From contig CP030885.1 in NCBI GenBank assembly GCA_006969625.1, positions 2,615,430 to 2,679,429 on the forward strand: 64,000 bases of DNA, in the 5' to 3' direction. The translations under genes and the position numbers were made by a program. Below, piece after piece: positions 8,032 to 16,185 of the stretch. Numbering within the stretch: position 1 is the first letter of the stretch; each line of letters opens with the position of its first letter. A model generated the notes under the pieces. That model did not search any database. It was not told the origin of the DNA and saw only the letters and a program-made list of their open reading frames with translations. This DNA is from Rhodospirillaceae bacterium. Lineage in GTDB: Bacteria > Pseudomonadota > Alphaproteobacteria > Kiloniellales > DSM-21159.

Positions 8032-8724
8032 TCATGCGGCGATCGCGGGCCGGCGCACCACAAGCCGATGGGTGGCGCCGATCTGGAAGCTCCAGTCGAC
8101 GGCCTCGATCGTCGCGCTGTGTCCCTGGCGCGCTACGGAAGCCAGGATCTGGGGCAGAAGCCGGCTGCTTTGGCCATCCATGCGCACCAGCGGGAACAGG
8201 CGGATCTCGCGGGCGACCCGGAGCATCTCCTTGACCGATGCAAGGGTGAACGCCCGTCCCTGCGTCGCCTCGTTCAGGAAGAGGAAGTGCGAGCAGAGGG
8301 CGACGTCAAATGCGGCGTCCGCGAACGGCAGCTTCGGCAAGCTGGCCTCCACGTAGCGATCCCCACCGTGCCTCTCGAAGTCCTTCAGGAAGGCCCGCAT
8401 GGTCTCGACGCGCCGCGCCTCCAGTCGGCGCGGTGTTCCGATCCGGTCCCACCGGTAGCCGCTGAGATTCCGGTTGATTTGCTCCATGACCAGGGTCCGC
8501 GCCGCCTGAAAACGCTCGGAAATCGCAGCCGCGGAAGACACGTAGAGCGGATCCGCCGCGGTCACCCGCCAGCCATCCGCATTCGCTTCCGCGGCAAAGC
8601 TGGCCGGTCCCGCGGCGACGTCGAGGATTCGCGCACCACGCGGGATCGCATGGATCGCGAAGATCTCGTCGTACTCCTCGAGATTGCGACCCCAAGGCAC
8701 GGCCTCATGAAGATGGAACGGCAT
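8032..8724 (-). CDS. SAM-dependent methyltransferase-like protein
   Basis: A 230-residue class I methyltransferase fold. The SAM-binding motif I is ILDVAAGPASFAAE, followed by VTAADPLYV as the acidic end of strand 2 and LPFADAAFDVALCSHFLF as the motif IV region, with a KEMLRVARE helix typical of the UbiE/type-11 group. The ATG at 8724 is preferred over one six codons upstream because GGGGGAG precedes it at normal distance. The substrate is unknown. Its stop lies 79 bp before the downstream OsmC start. Confidence 0.75.
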   Translation of the reverse strand: MPFHLHEAVPWGRNLEEYDEIFAIHAIPRGARILDVAAGPASFAAEANADGWRVTAADPLYVSSAAAISERFQAARTLVMEQINRNLSGYRWDRIGTPRRLEARRVETMRAFLKDFERHGGDRYVEASLPKLPFADAAFDVALCSHFLFLNEATQGRAFTLASVKEMLRVAREIRLFPLVRMDGQSSRLLPQILASVARQGHSATIEAVDWSFQIGATHRLVVRRPAIAA

Positions 8725-8745
8725 CCCGGCTCCCCCGCACATCGA

Positions 8746-9351
8746 TCAGAGCGGGAGATCGACGATGAAGACGACAGAGCCGGCCAGCAGCAGGCCCATC
8801 GAAACGTTGAAGATCCGCAGACGGCGGTCCGTGTCGAGCACGCGCGCGATGCCGATGCCGAAGGCGACCCAGGCCGGGATGCCGATGCAGGAGGCGCTCA
8901 GGAAGGCCAGAACGATGACCAGGCTCGCGAGCAGCGGCGGCATCGCCGGGTCGAGAAAGGCGCCGGCTGCGCCGACCCCCATGGTCCAGGACTTCGGATT
9001 GACGAACTGGAAGCCGGCCGCCTCGAAGAAGGTCAGCGGACGCCCCTGCACCCGCGCCTCGGCGCGCCGGGCCGTCGCGATACGCCAGGCCAGCCAGAGC
9101 AGCCACGCCGCACCGGCAAGCTGCAGCGCCACGTGCAGGCGGGGGGCGGCCTGAACCACGGCGCCGAAACCGGCCAGACAGAGTGCCAGCAGCGCCCCCA
9201 TGCCGAAAACGATGCCGGCCTGATGCGGGAGGCTGCGAAGAAAGCCGAAGTTCGCGCCCGAGGCGGCGAGCATCATGTTGTTGGGCCCTGGCGTCCAGGC
9301 GGTGGCTGCCGCGAAGGCGAACACGGCTGCAGCGAGTTCGATCGCGTTCAT
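8746..9351 (-). CDS. LysE/RhtB family amino acid exporter
   Basis: A 201-residue membrane protein of normal family length with about six hydrophobic segments. The signature near the N-terminus is TAWTPGPNNMMLAASGANFGF, and FQFVNPKSWTMGVGAAGAF gives the conserved NPK in the middle. The ATG at 9351 follows CAGGG; a TTG three codons upstream is an alternative. It probably exports an amino acid or derivative. It is 21 bp upstream of the methyltransferase gene and may be co-transcribed with it. Confidence 0.85.
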   Translation of the reverse strand: MNAIELAAAVFAFAAATAWTPGPNNMMLAASGANFGFLRSLPHQAGIVFGMGALLALCLAGFGAVVQAAPRLHVALQLAGAAWLLWLAWRIATARRAEARVQGRPLTFFEAAGFQFVNPKSWTMGVGAAGAFLDPAMPPLLASLVIVLAFLSASCIGIPAWVAFGIGIARVLDTDRRLRIFNVSMGLLLAGSVVFIVDLPL

Positions 9352-9478
9352 GCCCTGCAATCCGTAGCCGAAGGCCGGCGCAGCCCGCCGACCGACGATC
9401 TTCGTCTCACATTAGTCTCCGCGGCCATGGCGGTTCAATTGTCTCATTTGCGGACCTGGTGAAGTGCCGAGGTGGAGC

Positions 9479-10180
9479 TTAGCGCCATTTGCTCGCGGCG
9501 TGGGTGCGCACGGCCTGCGCGAAGGCGACGAGCAGCGGGTGGTCGCGGTCCTCAAGCGCGACCCGCTCCGGCTGATAGGCGGTGCCGAAGAAGAAGGGGT
9601 GCTCCTTCAGCTCCAGCGCTCGCGGATCGCCCGCCTCGCTCCAGCCGACAATCTGCAAGGCGGAACCGGCGACCAGAGCGGCATAGGCGAGATCGAGTCC
9701 GTAACTGCACTGAAATTTCTCCTGCGCCCTGTCGCCCCCGTAGATCCGCCGCAGCTCCGCGCCCTCATCGAAGCGGACGGAGTCCTTGCGATCGATCAGC
9801 GGACAGCTCATCGCGACGACCACGGGCAAGGACGTGGCGGCGTCGATCTCGGTACTGCCGGCTTCCGCGTACCCGAGCGCGTTGCGGGCGAACTCCAAGG
9901 CGGCGTGCTGATAGCCGCCACAGGTGCCGAGGAAGGGAAGGCCCTTGCGGCGCGCCCAGGAGATGGCGGTCAGGGCACCCTCCAGACTCGCGTAAGGACT
10001 CCCTGGCACGCACCAGATCCCCTCGACCTCGTCGAGGGGATCGGGGCCGCGCGCGAGCGCCTTCGTGTCCACCTAACGCCATGCCAGCTTTGTCAGCTTG
10101 CGCGACAGTGCCGACTCGATCGCCCGGTGGGCGGTCAAGGCCTCGTTGCGTTCGCCGATCAGAGCCACTCGCGGTTTCAT
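9479..10180 (-). pseudogene. CTP synthase C-terminal-region-related amidotransferase, in-frame TAG
   Basis: A strong Shine-Dalgarno (GGAGGGG) and ATG at 10180 open a frame MKPRVALIGERNEALTAHRA that matches the start of this family. After 35 codons it meets TAG (10075-10073), and the same frame then continues for 198 codons with family sequence: GIWCVPGSPYASLEGAL, the nucleophile elbow GTCGGYQHAALEFARN, MSCPL, CSYGLD and a late HPFFFGTAYQPER. A GTG follows the stop immediately (10072), so the second part could be made by reinitiation. The protein is related to the glutaminase domain of CTP synthase, but the family role is unknown. The simplest reading is a single nonsense mutation (for example TGG or CAG to TAG). 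Readthrough or split translation is possible. Confidence 0.75.
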
Positions 10181-10257
10181 CTCACCCCTCCAGTCTTGCC
10201 GTATCGCTCGAAACCGAGCCACAGTCGCGCCCGCGGCGAAGCCGCGTGACGCGCTCG

Positions 10258-12414
10258 TCAGACGAGTGCGGCGCCCAGCGGCTTGCCGACCAAGTCGCGG
10301 CAGGCGTTGGCGAGAATCCGCAACCCGGCCTGTCCCTCCATCGACATGATCGACTCGGGATGGAACTGCACCGCCAGAAGCGGCTCGGAGCGATGGCGCA
10401 CAGCCATCACCACGCCGTCGTCAGTGTGTGCGATCTCTTTGAGTTCCTTCGGCAGACTGCCGGCTTTCACGTAGAGGGAATGGTAGCGTCCGAGATCCAG
10501 GGCCTGCGGCAGACCTGCGAACAGCGGGTCCTCGGCGGTCCAGACCCGCGAGGTCTTGCCGTGCACCGGCTGGCGGGACAGCCGCAATTCGCCGCCGAAG
10601 TGCTCGACCAGACCCTGCATGCCGAGGCACACGCCAAAGAGCGGCAGTCCTTTGCGCCGCGCAGCCCGGATGGTCCGGTCGAGATCGAAGTCCTTCGGGC
10701 GGCCTGGCCCCGGAGAGAGCACGACGAGATGGGGCTCGGCGGCCATGATCGTCTGCAACGCGCGCGCCGGTCGCTGGGTCGCCACGGATGCGCCGAGTTG
10801 TCTGAGGAAGTCGGCGAGCGTCAGTACGAAGCTGTCCTCGTGATCGACCACCAATACCCGCCGACCCGTCAACACCGGCTCCACCGCAGCCGTGGCATCG
10901 GCCGAATTCGTGCGCTCGTCCTCGAGTGCCGCAAGCATGGCCGAGATCTTCAGCCTGCATTCCGCATCCTCGTCTTCGGGGACCGAGTCCCATAGCAGGG
11001 TCGCCCCAACCCGTGCCTCTGCGATCCCCTCCTTCAAGCGCAGCGAGCGCAGCGTCAGGCCGGTGTTCATGTCGCCGTTGAAGTTGACCACGCCGACCGC
11101 GCCGCCATACCAGTGCCGCGGCGTCTTCTCCGTCTCTTCGATGAAGCGGACCGCTGCACGCTTCGGTGCGCCGGTGACGGTCACCGCCCAGGCGTGCGAA
11201 AGGAAGGCGTCGAGGGCGTCGCAGTCCAGGCGCAGACGCCCCTCGACATGGTCGACCGTGTGAATCAGGCGCGAGTACAACTCCAATTGGCGCCGGCCGA
11301 TTACCCGCACGCTGCCCGGCTCGCAGACCCGGCTCTTGTCATTGCGATCGACGTCGGTACACATCGTCAGCTCCGACTCGTCCTTCTTGGAGTTCAGCAG
11401 GCGCAGGATCTGTCGGGCATCGGCGAGTGCGTCCTGTCCGCGCGCGATGGTGCCCGATATCGGACAGGTCTCCACACTGCGTCTGCGCACCCGGACGAAC
11501 ATCTCTGGCGAGGCTGCGATCAGGAATTCTCCCTCGCCCAGGTTCACGAGACATCCGTAAGGTGCCGGGTTGGCGGTCTTGAGACGCGCGAAGACCTCGC
11601 TGGGCGCGCGCTCGCAGCGGCGGAAGAAGGTCTGAGTCAGGACCGCCTCGAACATGTCGCCAGACAGGAAACGCGCCCGCGCCGACTCCACGGCTTCGGC
11701 GTACGCGCCGGGCAAGTGGTCGCAGGCCGTGCGAGGATGCGCCGGCGCGCCCAGCTCAGATGGCGCGCCGGTGCGCGCCAGCCCGTCCGTGCTTCGCCCT
11801 TCGACTTCGAACTCGTAGCGCACGACGCGGCAGGTCTCCGCGGCATGGTCGACCAAGGTCAGCTCGTCCGGCAGATAGAGCACCAGGTCGCGCTGCCCGG
11901 CAGTCCGCTCGAGGCACCGGGGCACCGGCTCCAACTGCTGGAGCAGATCGAAGCCGAAGGCACCGTACAGGCCCAGGTACGGATCGTCCGGCGCAGCGAA
12001 GGCGCCGACCACGCGCCGCAGCGCCTGGAAAAGTGCCGATCCACGTGTACGCCGCTCCTCCGTCGCCGGTGCGCACGGGGCGGGCAACTGCATTTCGGCC
12101 ACCTCCCGGGTCCAGGTCATGCCCGCGGCTGCGGCAACGGCTGGCGCCAGCACGGCGCCACGGTCGTTGAGCGCCCGCACCCGTAGCCGCGATCCGGCGA
12201 CCTCCAGAGCGATGGGCGGATCGACGAAGCCGATATCCCAGCGCGTGTAGCGGCTGGGGTATTCGAAGCTCGACGAGAGGACGGCACCGCGCGCGCGGTC
12301 GAGCCGGGCGGTCAGACTGTCGATCGCGGATTCGTCCCGGCCGGCCTCGACATGGCGGCGCACGCGAACGCCACAGGGCGTCGTAAAGCTGAGGCTTGTC
12401 TGGGCAGACGGCAT
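10258..12414 (-). CDS. trpE: fused anthranilate synthase TrpE-TrpG
   Basis: A 718-residue fusion catalysing chorismate plus glutamine to anthranilate, the first step of tryptophan synthesis. The TrpE part (about 1-500) has the chorismate-binding segments CPISGTIARGQDALAD, LTMCTDVDRNDKSRVCEPGSV and VTGAPKRAAVRFIEE. After a linker, the TrpG part has the glutaminase nucleophile C596 in GVCLGMQ and H685/E687 in QFHPES. Such fusions (TrpEG) are typical of Rhizobiales and Rhodospirillales. The ATG at 12414 follows GGAG. Expression is evidently controlled by the Trp-rich leader peptide and terminator hairpin just upstream. No other trp genes lie beside it. Confidence 0.95.
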   Translation of the reverse strand: MPSAQTSLSFTTPCGVRVRRHVEAGRDESAIDSLTARLDRARGAVLSSSFEYPSRYTRWDIGFVDPPIALEVAGSRLRVRALNDRGAVLAPAVAAAAGMTWTREVAEMQLPAPCAPATEERRTRGSALFQALRRVVGAFAAPDDPYLGLYGAFGFDLLQQLEPVPRCLERTAGQRDLVLYLPDELTLVDHAAETCRVVRYEFEVEGRSTDGLARTGAPSELGAPAHPRTACDHLPGAYAEAVESARARFLSGDMFEAVLTQTFFRRCERAPSEVFARLKTANPAPYGCLVNLGEGEFLIAASPEMFVRVRRRSVETCPISGTIARGQDALADARQILRLLNSKKDESELTMCTDVDRNDKSRVCEPGSVRVIGRRQLELYSRLIHTVDHVEGRLRLDCDALDAFLSHAWAVTVTGAPKRAAVRFIEETEKTPRHWYGGAVGVVNFNGDMNTGLTLRSLRLKEGIAEARVGATLLWDSVPEDEDAECRLKISAMLAALEDERTNSADATAAVEPVLTGRRVLVVDHEDSFVLTLADFLRQLGASVATQRPARALQTIMAAEPHLVVLSPGPGRPKDFDLDRTIRAARRKGLPLFGVCLGMQGLVEHFGGELRLSRQPVHGKTSRVWTAEDPLFAGLPQALDLGRYHSLYVKAGSLPKELKEIAHTDDGVVMAVRHRSEPLLAVQFHPESIMSMEGQAGLRILANACRDLVGKPLGAALV

Positions 12415-12450
12415 TTCGGTCTCCGTTCGTGGGTAAGACCGCCGTCGCAA

Positions 12451-12485
12451 GCCGAAAACGAAAGAGGCCGCCTTGCGAGGCGGCC
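12451..12485 (-). terminator. trp attenuator (rho-independent terminator)
   Basis: Read on the minus strand, AGGCGGCC pairs with GGCCGCCT as an 8-bp GC-rich stem (12466-12473 with 12478-12485) with a 4-base loop. The run TCTTTCGTTTTC follows. It lies 36 bases after the leader-peptide stop and about 35 bases before the TrpE(G) start, the position expected of an attenuator. An alternative antiterminator pairing with the G/C-rich stretch just after the leader stop is plausible but was not folded. Confidence 0.8.
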
Positions 12486-12520
12486 GATGGAAGGAATGCA
12501 CAGGGTCGGGCCGCCGGGAC

Positions 12521-12571
12521 TCAGCGCGGCCACCACCAGGAACTGCGGAAAGAATCTGGATGCTCGTTCAT
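12521..12571 (-). CDS. trpL: trp operon leader peptide
   Basis: A 16-codon frame, MNEHPDSFRSSWWWPR, with three consecutive tryptophan codons (12538-12530) just before its TGA. Ribosome stalling at these codons when charged tRNA-Trp is scarce would favour an antiterminator over the hairpin at 12466-12485. An ATG six codons upstream (12589) in the same frame is an alternative start. The position and the Trp run match rhizobial trpE(G) leaders. Confidence 0.85.
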   Translation of the reverse strand: MNEHPDSFRSSWWWPR

Positions 12572-12783
12572 CGGCAAAACTCTGCGCATTCCCGGTGCGA
12601 CCTGCAAGGAAAATCTCATTGCGAGGAGCCGGGGTTGCCTACGCTGGTTTACCGGCGAACGAGAACCATGCGGAGCGTGCGACCGTGGGACTTGTCCCCT
12701 AAATCGCTTGACTGCCGTTGCACCCTCTATGAATGAGACTGGTAGCGACATGGAGCGGTTCCCGACCCGAGGAGCGAAAGACC

Positions 12784-13116
12784 ATGATCACCTGCTATCT
12801 CGTTTACGAAATCGACCCTGCGAAGCTGAGCGACTTCGAGCGCTATTCGCGGTTCTGGCTCGAGGCGGTGCCGGAGTTCGGCGGCGTCCACCACGGCTAC
12901 TGGCTGCCGCACGAAGGTGCCAGCGACGAAGCGGTCGCTCTCTTCAGCTTCCAGAGCCTTGCCGCCTACGAGGATTACCGCCGGCGCAGCAAGGACGATC
13001 CCAGGTGTCAGGAGATGTTCCGCTTCGCCGAGCAGACCGGCTGCATCCGCCGATACAAGCGCAACTTCCTGCGGCCGCTGGCACCGGAAGGGTCCGGTCG
13101 ACCCGCCCAAACCTGA
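12784..13116 (+). CDS. NIPSNAP family protein
   Basis: A 110-residue protein with the ferredoxin-like alpha/beta barrel pattern of NIPSNAP proteins: MITCYLVYEIDPAKLSDFERY at the start, FGGVHHGYWLPHEGAS in the middle and a late RCQEMFRFAEQTGCIRRYKR. The ATG at 12784 is preceded by GAGGAG. The molecular function of bacterial NIPSNAP proteins is not established; they occur as small stand-alone dimeric proteins. It is divergent from the trp leader and has its own promoter region of about 200 bp. Confidence 0.85.
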   Translation: MITCYLVYEIDPAKLSDFERYSRFWLEAVPEFGGVHHGYWLPHEGASDEAVALFSFQSLAAYEDYRRRSKDDPRCQEMFRFAEQTGCIRRYKRNFLRPLAPEGSGRPAQT

Positions 13117-13130
13117 CGGTCGCCCTTTGC

Positions 13131-13172
13131 CTGATCGCGCCTAGCTGATCGCACCTGCCTGATCGCGCTTGC
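13131..13172. repeat. degenerate 14-bp tandem repeat, three copies
   Basis: Three successive 14-bp units beginning CTGATCGC (13131-13144, 13145-13158, 13159-13172) with one to three differences each. They lie just after the NIPSNAP stop and before a second tandem array. No function is evident. Confidence 0.7.
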
Positions 13173-13200
13173 CCGAACGCTGGGCGCGACGCACCGTCGA

Positions 13201-13238
13201 AGCCTGGGCATGAAGCCTGGGCATGAAGCCTGGGCATA
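13201..13238. repeat. 13-bp tandem repeat, three copies
   Basis: AGCCTGGGCATGA is repeated at 13201 and 13214, and again at 13227 with the final base(s) changed (AGCCTGGGCATA). It lies in the gap between the convergent NIPSNAP and 77-residue genes. It may be a polymorphic minisatellite. Confidence 0.8.
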
Positions 13239-13273
13239 TCGATATCGAACCGCTTCGATTCGCACGGGCGGCT

Positions 13274-13507
13274 TCAATGCAACGTGCGCGCAGCCGCCCA
13301 ACGGACGACGTAGGCGGCGAGCTCCGTCATCCGTTCGAGGTCCTCCCAATCGGCGACGCCGCCGCTGACGGCTCCGGCGACGTCGTCGACGCTGGGGTCG
13401 CGGTAGCTGTAGACCAGCGCCTTCGCCAGAAGCAGCCGATCGCAGACTCTTGTCGCCTGCGGACTGCAACAGGGCATCTGCGCCATCACCTCGTACAGGT
13501 CGCTCAT
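13274..13507 (-). CDS. small hypothetical protein with CC motif
   Basis: A 77-residue protein of unknown function. GAGGAG precedes the ATG at good distance, and a hyphenated dyad lies 25-50 bases upstream, so the gene looks genuine. It has three cysteines near the start (MPCCSPQATRVCDRLLLAKAL) and is otherwise a mostly helical, soluble-looking sequence with an acidic middle (SVDDVAGAVSGGVADWEDLERM). No family is recognised. The cysteine cluster could bind metal or be redox active; this is only a suggestion. Confidence 0.6.
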   Translation of the reverse strand: MSDLYEVMAQMPCCSPQATRVCDRLLLAKALVYSYRDPSVDDVAGAVSGGVADWEDLERMTELAAYVVRWAAARTLH

Positions 13508-13851
13508 CGCCGTCTCCTCAGCGCAGAAGACGAAATGTCACTATGACAATATTTCGTGCTCAGTCTTCAGGCATCCCTTTCACTTGGATTCGCATGTGAA
13601 AAGGCAGGCGCGCTTAGGTTTGTCGAGAGCTGCGGCAAAAACAAGACTTACTCAATACCTGAATTTCAACCCGGCCATGTGGCCCGAGAATAGCTCGCGT
13701 CTCGACCCGTCGACGGCCGCCGTCGCGAACAGCCCTTCGCGGGGGAAGGTCCCCGGTCCGCGGCCGCCGGCGACGAACGCGCGCAGGGCCACGCCCGTCC
13801 GCCGGTCCGCATTCCGGCCGCCCTCCGAGCGCGGGCCGACTCCGGCGAAGA
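13508..13851. other. gene-free stretch with a dyad element
   Basis: 344 bp upstream of the 77-residue gene. CGAAA-TGTCA-CTA-TGACA-ATA-TTTCG (13531-13556) is a nested inverted repeat and a likely operator for the minus-strand gene. 13557-13851 shows no gene, RNA or strong hairpin that I can support. Confidence 0.45.
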
Positions 13852-14511
13852 TCAGGGATCGTCCGACATCGCTTCGACGTACTCGGGCACGGCGAGGCCG
13901 GGCAGTTGCCGCGGGTCCGGCTCCGCTTGGCCGTACGCCTGACGGATCGGAACGACGCCGCACCAGACTGGCCAGGCGTAGTCCTCCTCGTCGTCGGCCG
14001 GCGGGCCGCTGCGCACCTTCGCCGCACCCTCCTCGATCGGCATCGACAGCACGGTGGTCGCCTTGAGCTCTTGCTCTGTCATCGGTCGCAGGGCGTCCCA
14101 TCGGCCGGGCCAGAGCCCCTCGACGAAGGCACGGAGCCGCGCCGCCTTGCGCTCCGGGTCGACGACTTCGCGCGCACGGCCGAACAGCATGACCGAGCGG
14201 TAATTCGCCGAGTGGTTCATGCCGGAGCGGGCCAACACGTAGCCGTCCAGCAGGGAGACCGTCAGACAGACCTCCGTGTTCGTGGACGTCCGCAACGTCC
14301 GGCTGGCGCTGGAGCCGTGCCAATAGACGTGGTCTCCCTCTCGCCACTGCAAGGTGGGCGTCACCACAGGACGGCCGGCCACCAGATAGCCCACGTGGCA
14401 GAGCGGCGAGGCATCCAGTATGGCGTGGATGTCGCTGCGCCGATGGCTGCCGCGCCGATGCTTGCGCTTCGGCCGCGACAGCGCAGTTGGCGTCAAAGTC
14501 TCATCGGTCAC
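13852..14511 (-). CDS. pyridoxamine 5'-phosphate oxidase-like FMN-binding protein
   Basis: A 219-residue split-barrel protein of the PNPOx-like group. After a basic N-terminus (KRKHRRGSHRR) come HAILDASPLCHVGYLVAGRPVV, WREGDHVYWHGSSASRTLR and NHSANYRSVMLFGRAREV, the usual order of strands and FMN-contact segments of this family. The GTG at 14511 is chosen because GAGGAG lies 8 bases upstream; no ATG fits. These proteins bind FMN, haem or F420 and mostly lack PNPOx activity itself. The substrate is unknown. Confidence 0.8.
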   Translation of the reverse strand: MTDETLTPTALSRPKRKHRRGSHRRSDIHAILDASPLCHVGYLVAGRPVVTPTLQWREGDHVYWHGSSASRTLRTSTNTEVCLTVSLLDGYVLARSGMNHSANYRSVMLFGRAREVVDPERKAARLRAFVEGLWPGRWDALRPMTEQELKATTVLSMPIEEGAAKVRSGPPADDEEDYAWPVWCGVVPIRQAYGQAEPDPRQLPGLAVPEYVEAMSDDP

Positions 14512-14791
14512 GACGCAGTCTCCTCGTATCTCTCGCACGCCCCTTGCCCCCGTGCCGCCTGGGACGCGCGGTCGGATGCACGACGCCGGCACGGCCCGTG
14601 TCGAACCCTGCTGTCTCCGTTCGAACGCTCTGCGGTGCCGTCGCAGGGATGCGGCCAGGACGACGGGATGCCGCGACGTCGATGACCATCGGCACTGCTC
14701 TTAGCTTTGTGGGTAAGTGCTTGCGCGCGGGCCAAGACGCACAATCCGGCATCGGAGGCGCCGTCAGTCGGAGATCTCGTGACACAGCGCC

Positions 14792-15163
14792 TCAATAGGT
14801 CCGCTGCCGTTCCCCGAAATGCGCGGCCAAGCGCTCGAAAAGCGTCGGTACGAGGGCAACGGGGTCGCTCGCCTGATCGATGCAGACGGAGACGTGGCCT
14901 CCGGGAACGGCGCGGACGAACTGCCAGAAGTTGCCGTAGCGAACGAGAACGTAGGACAGACCGCCGCAGCCGAGTTGACCGCGGTTGCCGGCGGCCAGCA
15001 GCAGGACCGGGTTGGTCAGCCACTCCTCGTAGGTGTCGGACTCCGACGAAGAGGCGCCGGCAAGACCCGCGTCTTTCTGGCGCATTCGCAGGTCGTCGCC
15101 TTGCTTGACGGCGACATAGCGGATGGCGGGATCCGCGTTGAGAAGATCCTCGACGATGTCCAT
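14792..15163 (-). CDS. conserved hypothetical protein, possible Roadblock/LC7-like fold
   Basis: A 123-residue protein beginning MDIVEDLLNADPAIRYVAVKQGDD, with a middle GGLSYVLVRYGNFWQFVRAV and a long C-terminal helix. The alternation of helix, strand pair (RYVAVKQGDDLRMR) and later strands resembles small Roadblock-type or profilin-like proteins, but I do not recognise a named family. The ATG at 15163 is used; a GTG seven codons upstream (15184) is an alternative, and neither has a strong Shine-Dalgarno sequence. Confidence 0.55.
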   Translation of the reverse strand: MDIVEDLLNADPAIRYVAVKQGDDLRMRQKDAGLAGASSSESDTYEEWLTNPVLLLAAGNRGQLGCGGLSYVLVRYGNFWQFVRAVPGGHVSVCIDQASDPVALVPTLFERLAAHFGERQRTY

Positions 15164-15473
15164 GCCCGTCAATCCCGTCGACACTCCAACGTCGCGACGC
15201 CGCGGTATATCTGCTTAGCGCCGCGCGCCCGGTGACTCGCCGCATTCTCCAGGTGGCGCCGTCGCCCCACCGGACCGTCAATCAATGTGACGAGATGAAC
15301 TCTCATATCGCAACGCGCGTCAATCCCCCAATGTTCATGTCTCAAATAATTGCCTATCCGTCCGTCTGGAAAGTGACACGGCCAGCAGGCTCTACGGGTC
15401 GATGCCGTGTTCGAGATGCCGCATTCCCCATGCGGGACGCTGCGAGAAAGGGGCTGCGAGGCTTCGCCGCGCG

Positions 15474-15935
15474 CTACTTGCGAGCCAGTTGCTCGATCAT
15501 CTTGAGGAGACGTTCGCGCTCGGAAAGCTGCTCCTGGCGCCGGCATTCGAGTTCGCCCCACAAGCGCTCGACCTCCTTGCGGAGAAACAGCAACTCGGCG
15601 TCGCGCCCAACTTCGCTCGGGACCGCGCCAGGGGCCGCCCGCATTAGCCTGCCTGCCTTGCGCGACGACGCATGAGAGACCGGCGCCGACCGAGTCCGAG
15701 TCCCGCGCACGTCGGCCGCAGCTTTCGTCTTCGCAGCGCCGGTGCCGGGCTTGCGCCCACGCCGCGGTCTGGCCGCTGAGTCCTCGACAAAGCGCTTCAA
15801 CGCCTCCCCATCCACGTAGCGCACCTTGCCGCGCGTTTCGGAGGGAACCGTACCGTCGTTGATGAGGCGATAAATGTGCGCGCGAGAAAGTCCGCTGTGG
15901 CCGACCGCGTCGGCGACCTTCATGTATACCGCCAT
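15474..15935 (-). CDS. excisionase-type HTH protein with C-terminal coiled coil
   Basis: A 153-residue protein. Residues 1-50 form a MerR/excisionase-like DNA-binding domain (MKVADAVGHSGLSRAHIYRLINDG, then VRYVDGEALKRFVED), followed by a basic Ala/Arg/Lys linker (RPRRGRKPGTG). The C-terminal 40 residues are heptad-like (LLFLRKEVERLWGELECRRQEQ), suggesting a coiled coil. GGGAGA precedes the ATG. It could be a plasmid- or phage-derived regulator or a nucleoid protein. No integrase is nearby. Confidence 0.65.
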   Translation of the reverse strand: MAVYMKVADAVGHSGLSRAHIYRLINDGTVPSETRGKVRYVDGEALKRFVEDSAARPRRGRKPGTGAAKTKAAADVRGTRTRSAPVSHASSRKAGRLMRAAPGAVPSEVGRDAELLFLRKEVERLWGELECRRQEQLSERERLLKMIEQLARK

Positions 15936-16185
15936 GCCTTTTGTCTCCCGTCTTTTCGGTCCATCGACAGGTTGCCTCAGGAAGCATCTTTCCGGACGCA
16001 GATGCAATGGCCTTCGGTGTGGGTAGGCTCTAGCTCCCTGGTCCCGTTGGATTCGCACCTCCCCGAAACGCAAGTGCGAAGGGCCGCGCGCCGTGGGCGG
16101 TTCCCATGCGTTTTGCGGTATTGTGCAGTCTCGGCGTTTTTGAGAGCGTCGGATCTCGACTAGCGAGGCAGCAGAGGATCGCCGA

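Noticed and set aside
10073-10075. The amber codon as a site for selenocysteine or pyrrolysine
   Set aside because: Selenocysteine uses TGA, not TAG; no pyrrolysine genes are seen, and TAG terminates many intact genes in the window. A nonsense mutation, sequence error or reinitiation is more likely.
10225-10257. Terminator after trpE(G) (CGCGGC-GAA-GCCGCG)
   Set aside because: The stem is only 6 bp with a 3-base loop and no T run follows on the minus strand.
16000-16185. BioR operator upstream of bioY
   Set aside because: No TTATCTATAA-type palindrome is present in the gap.
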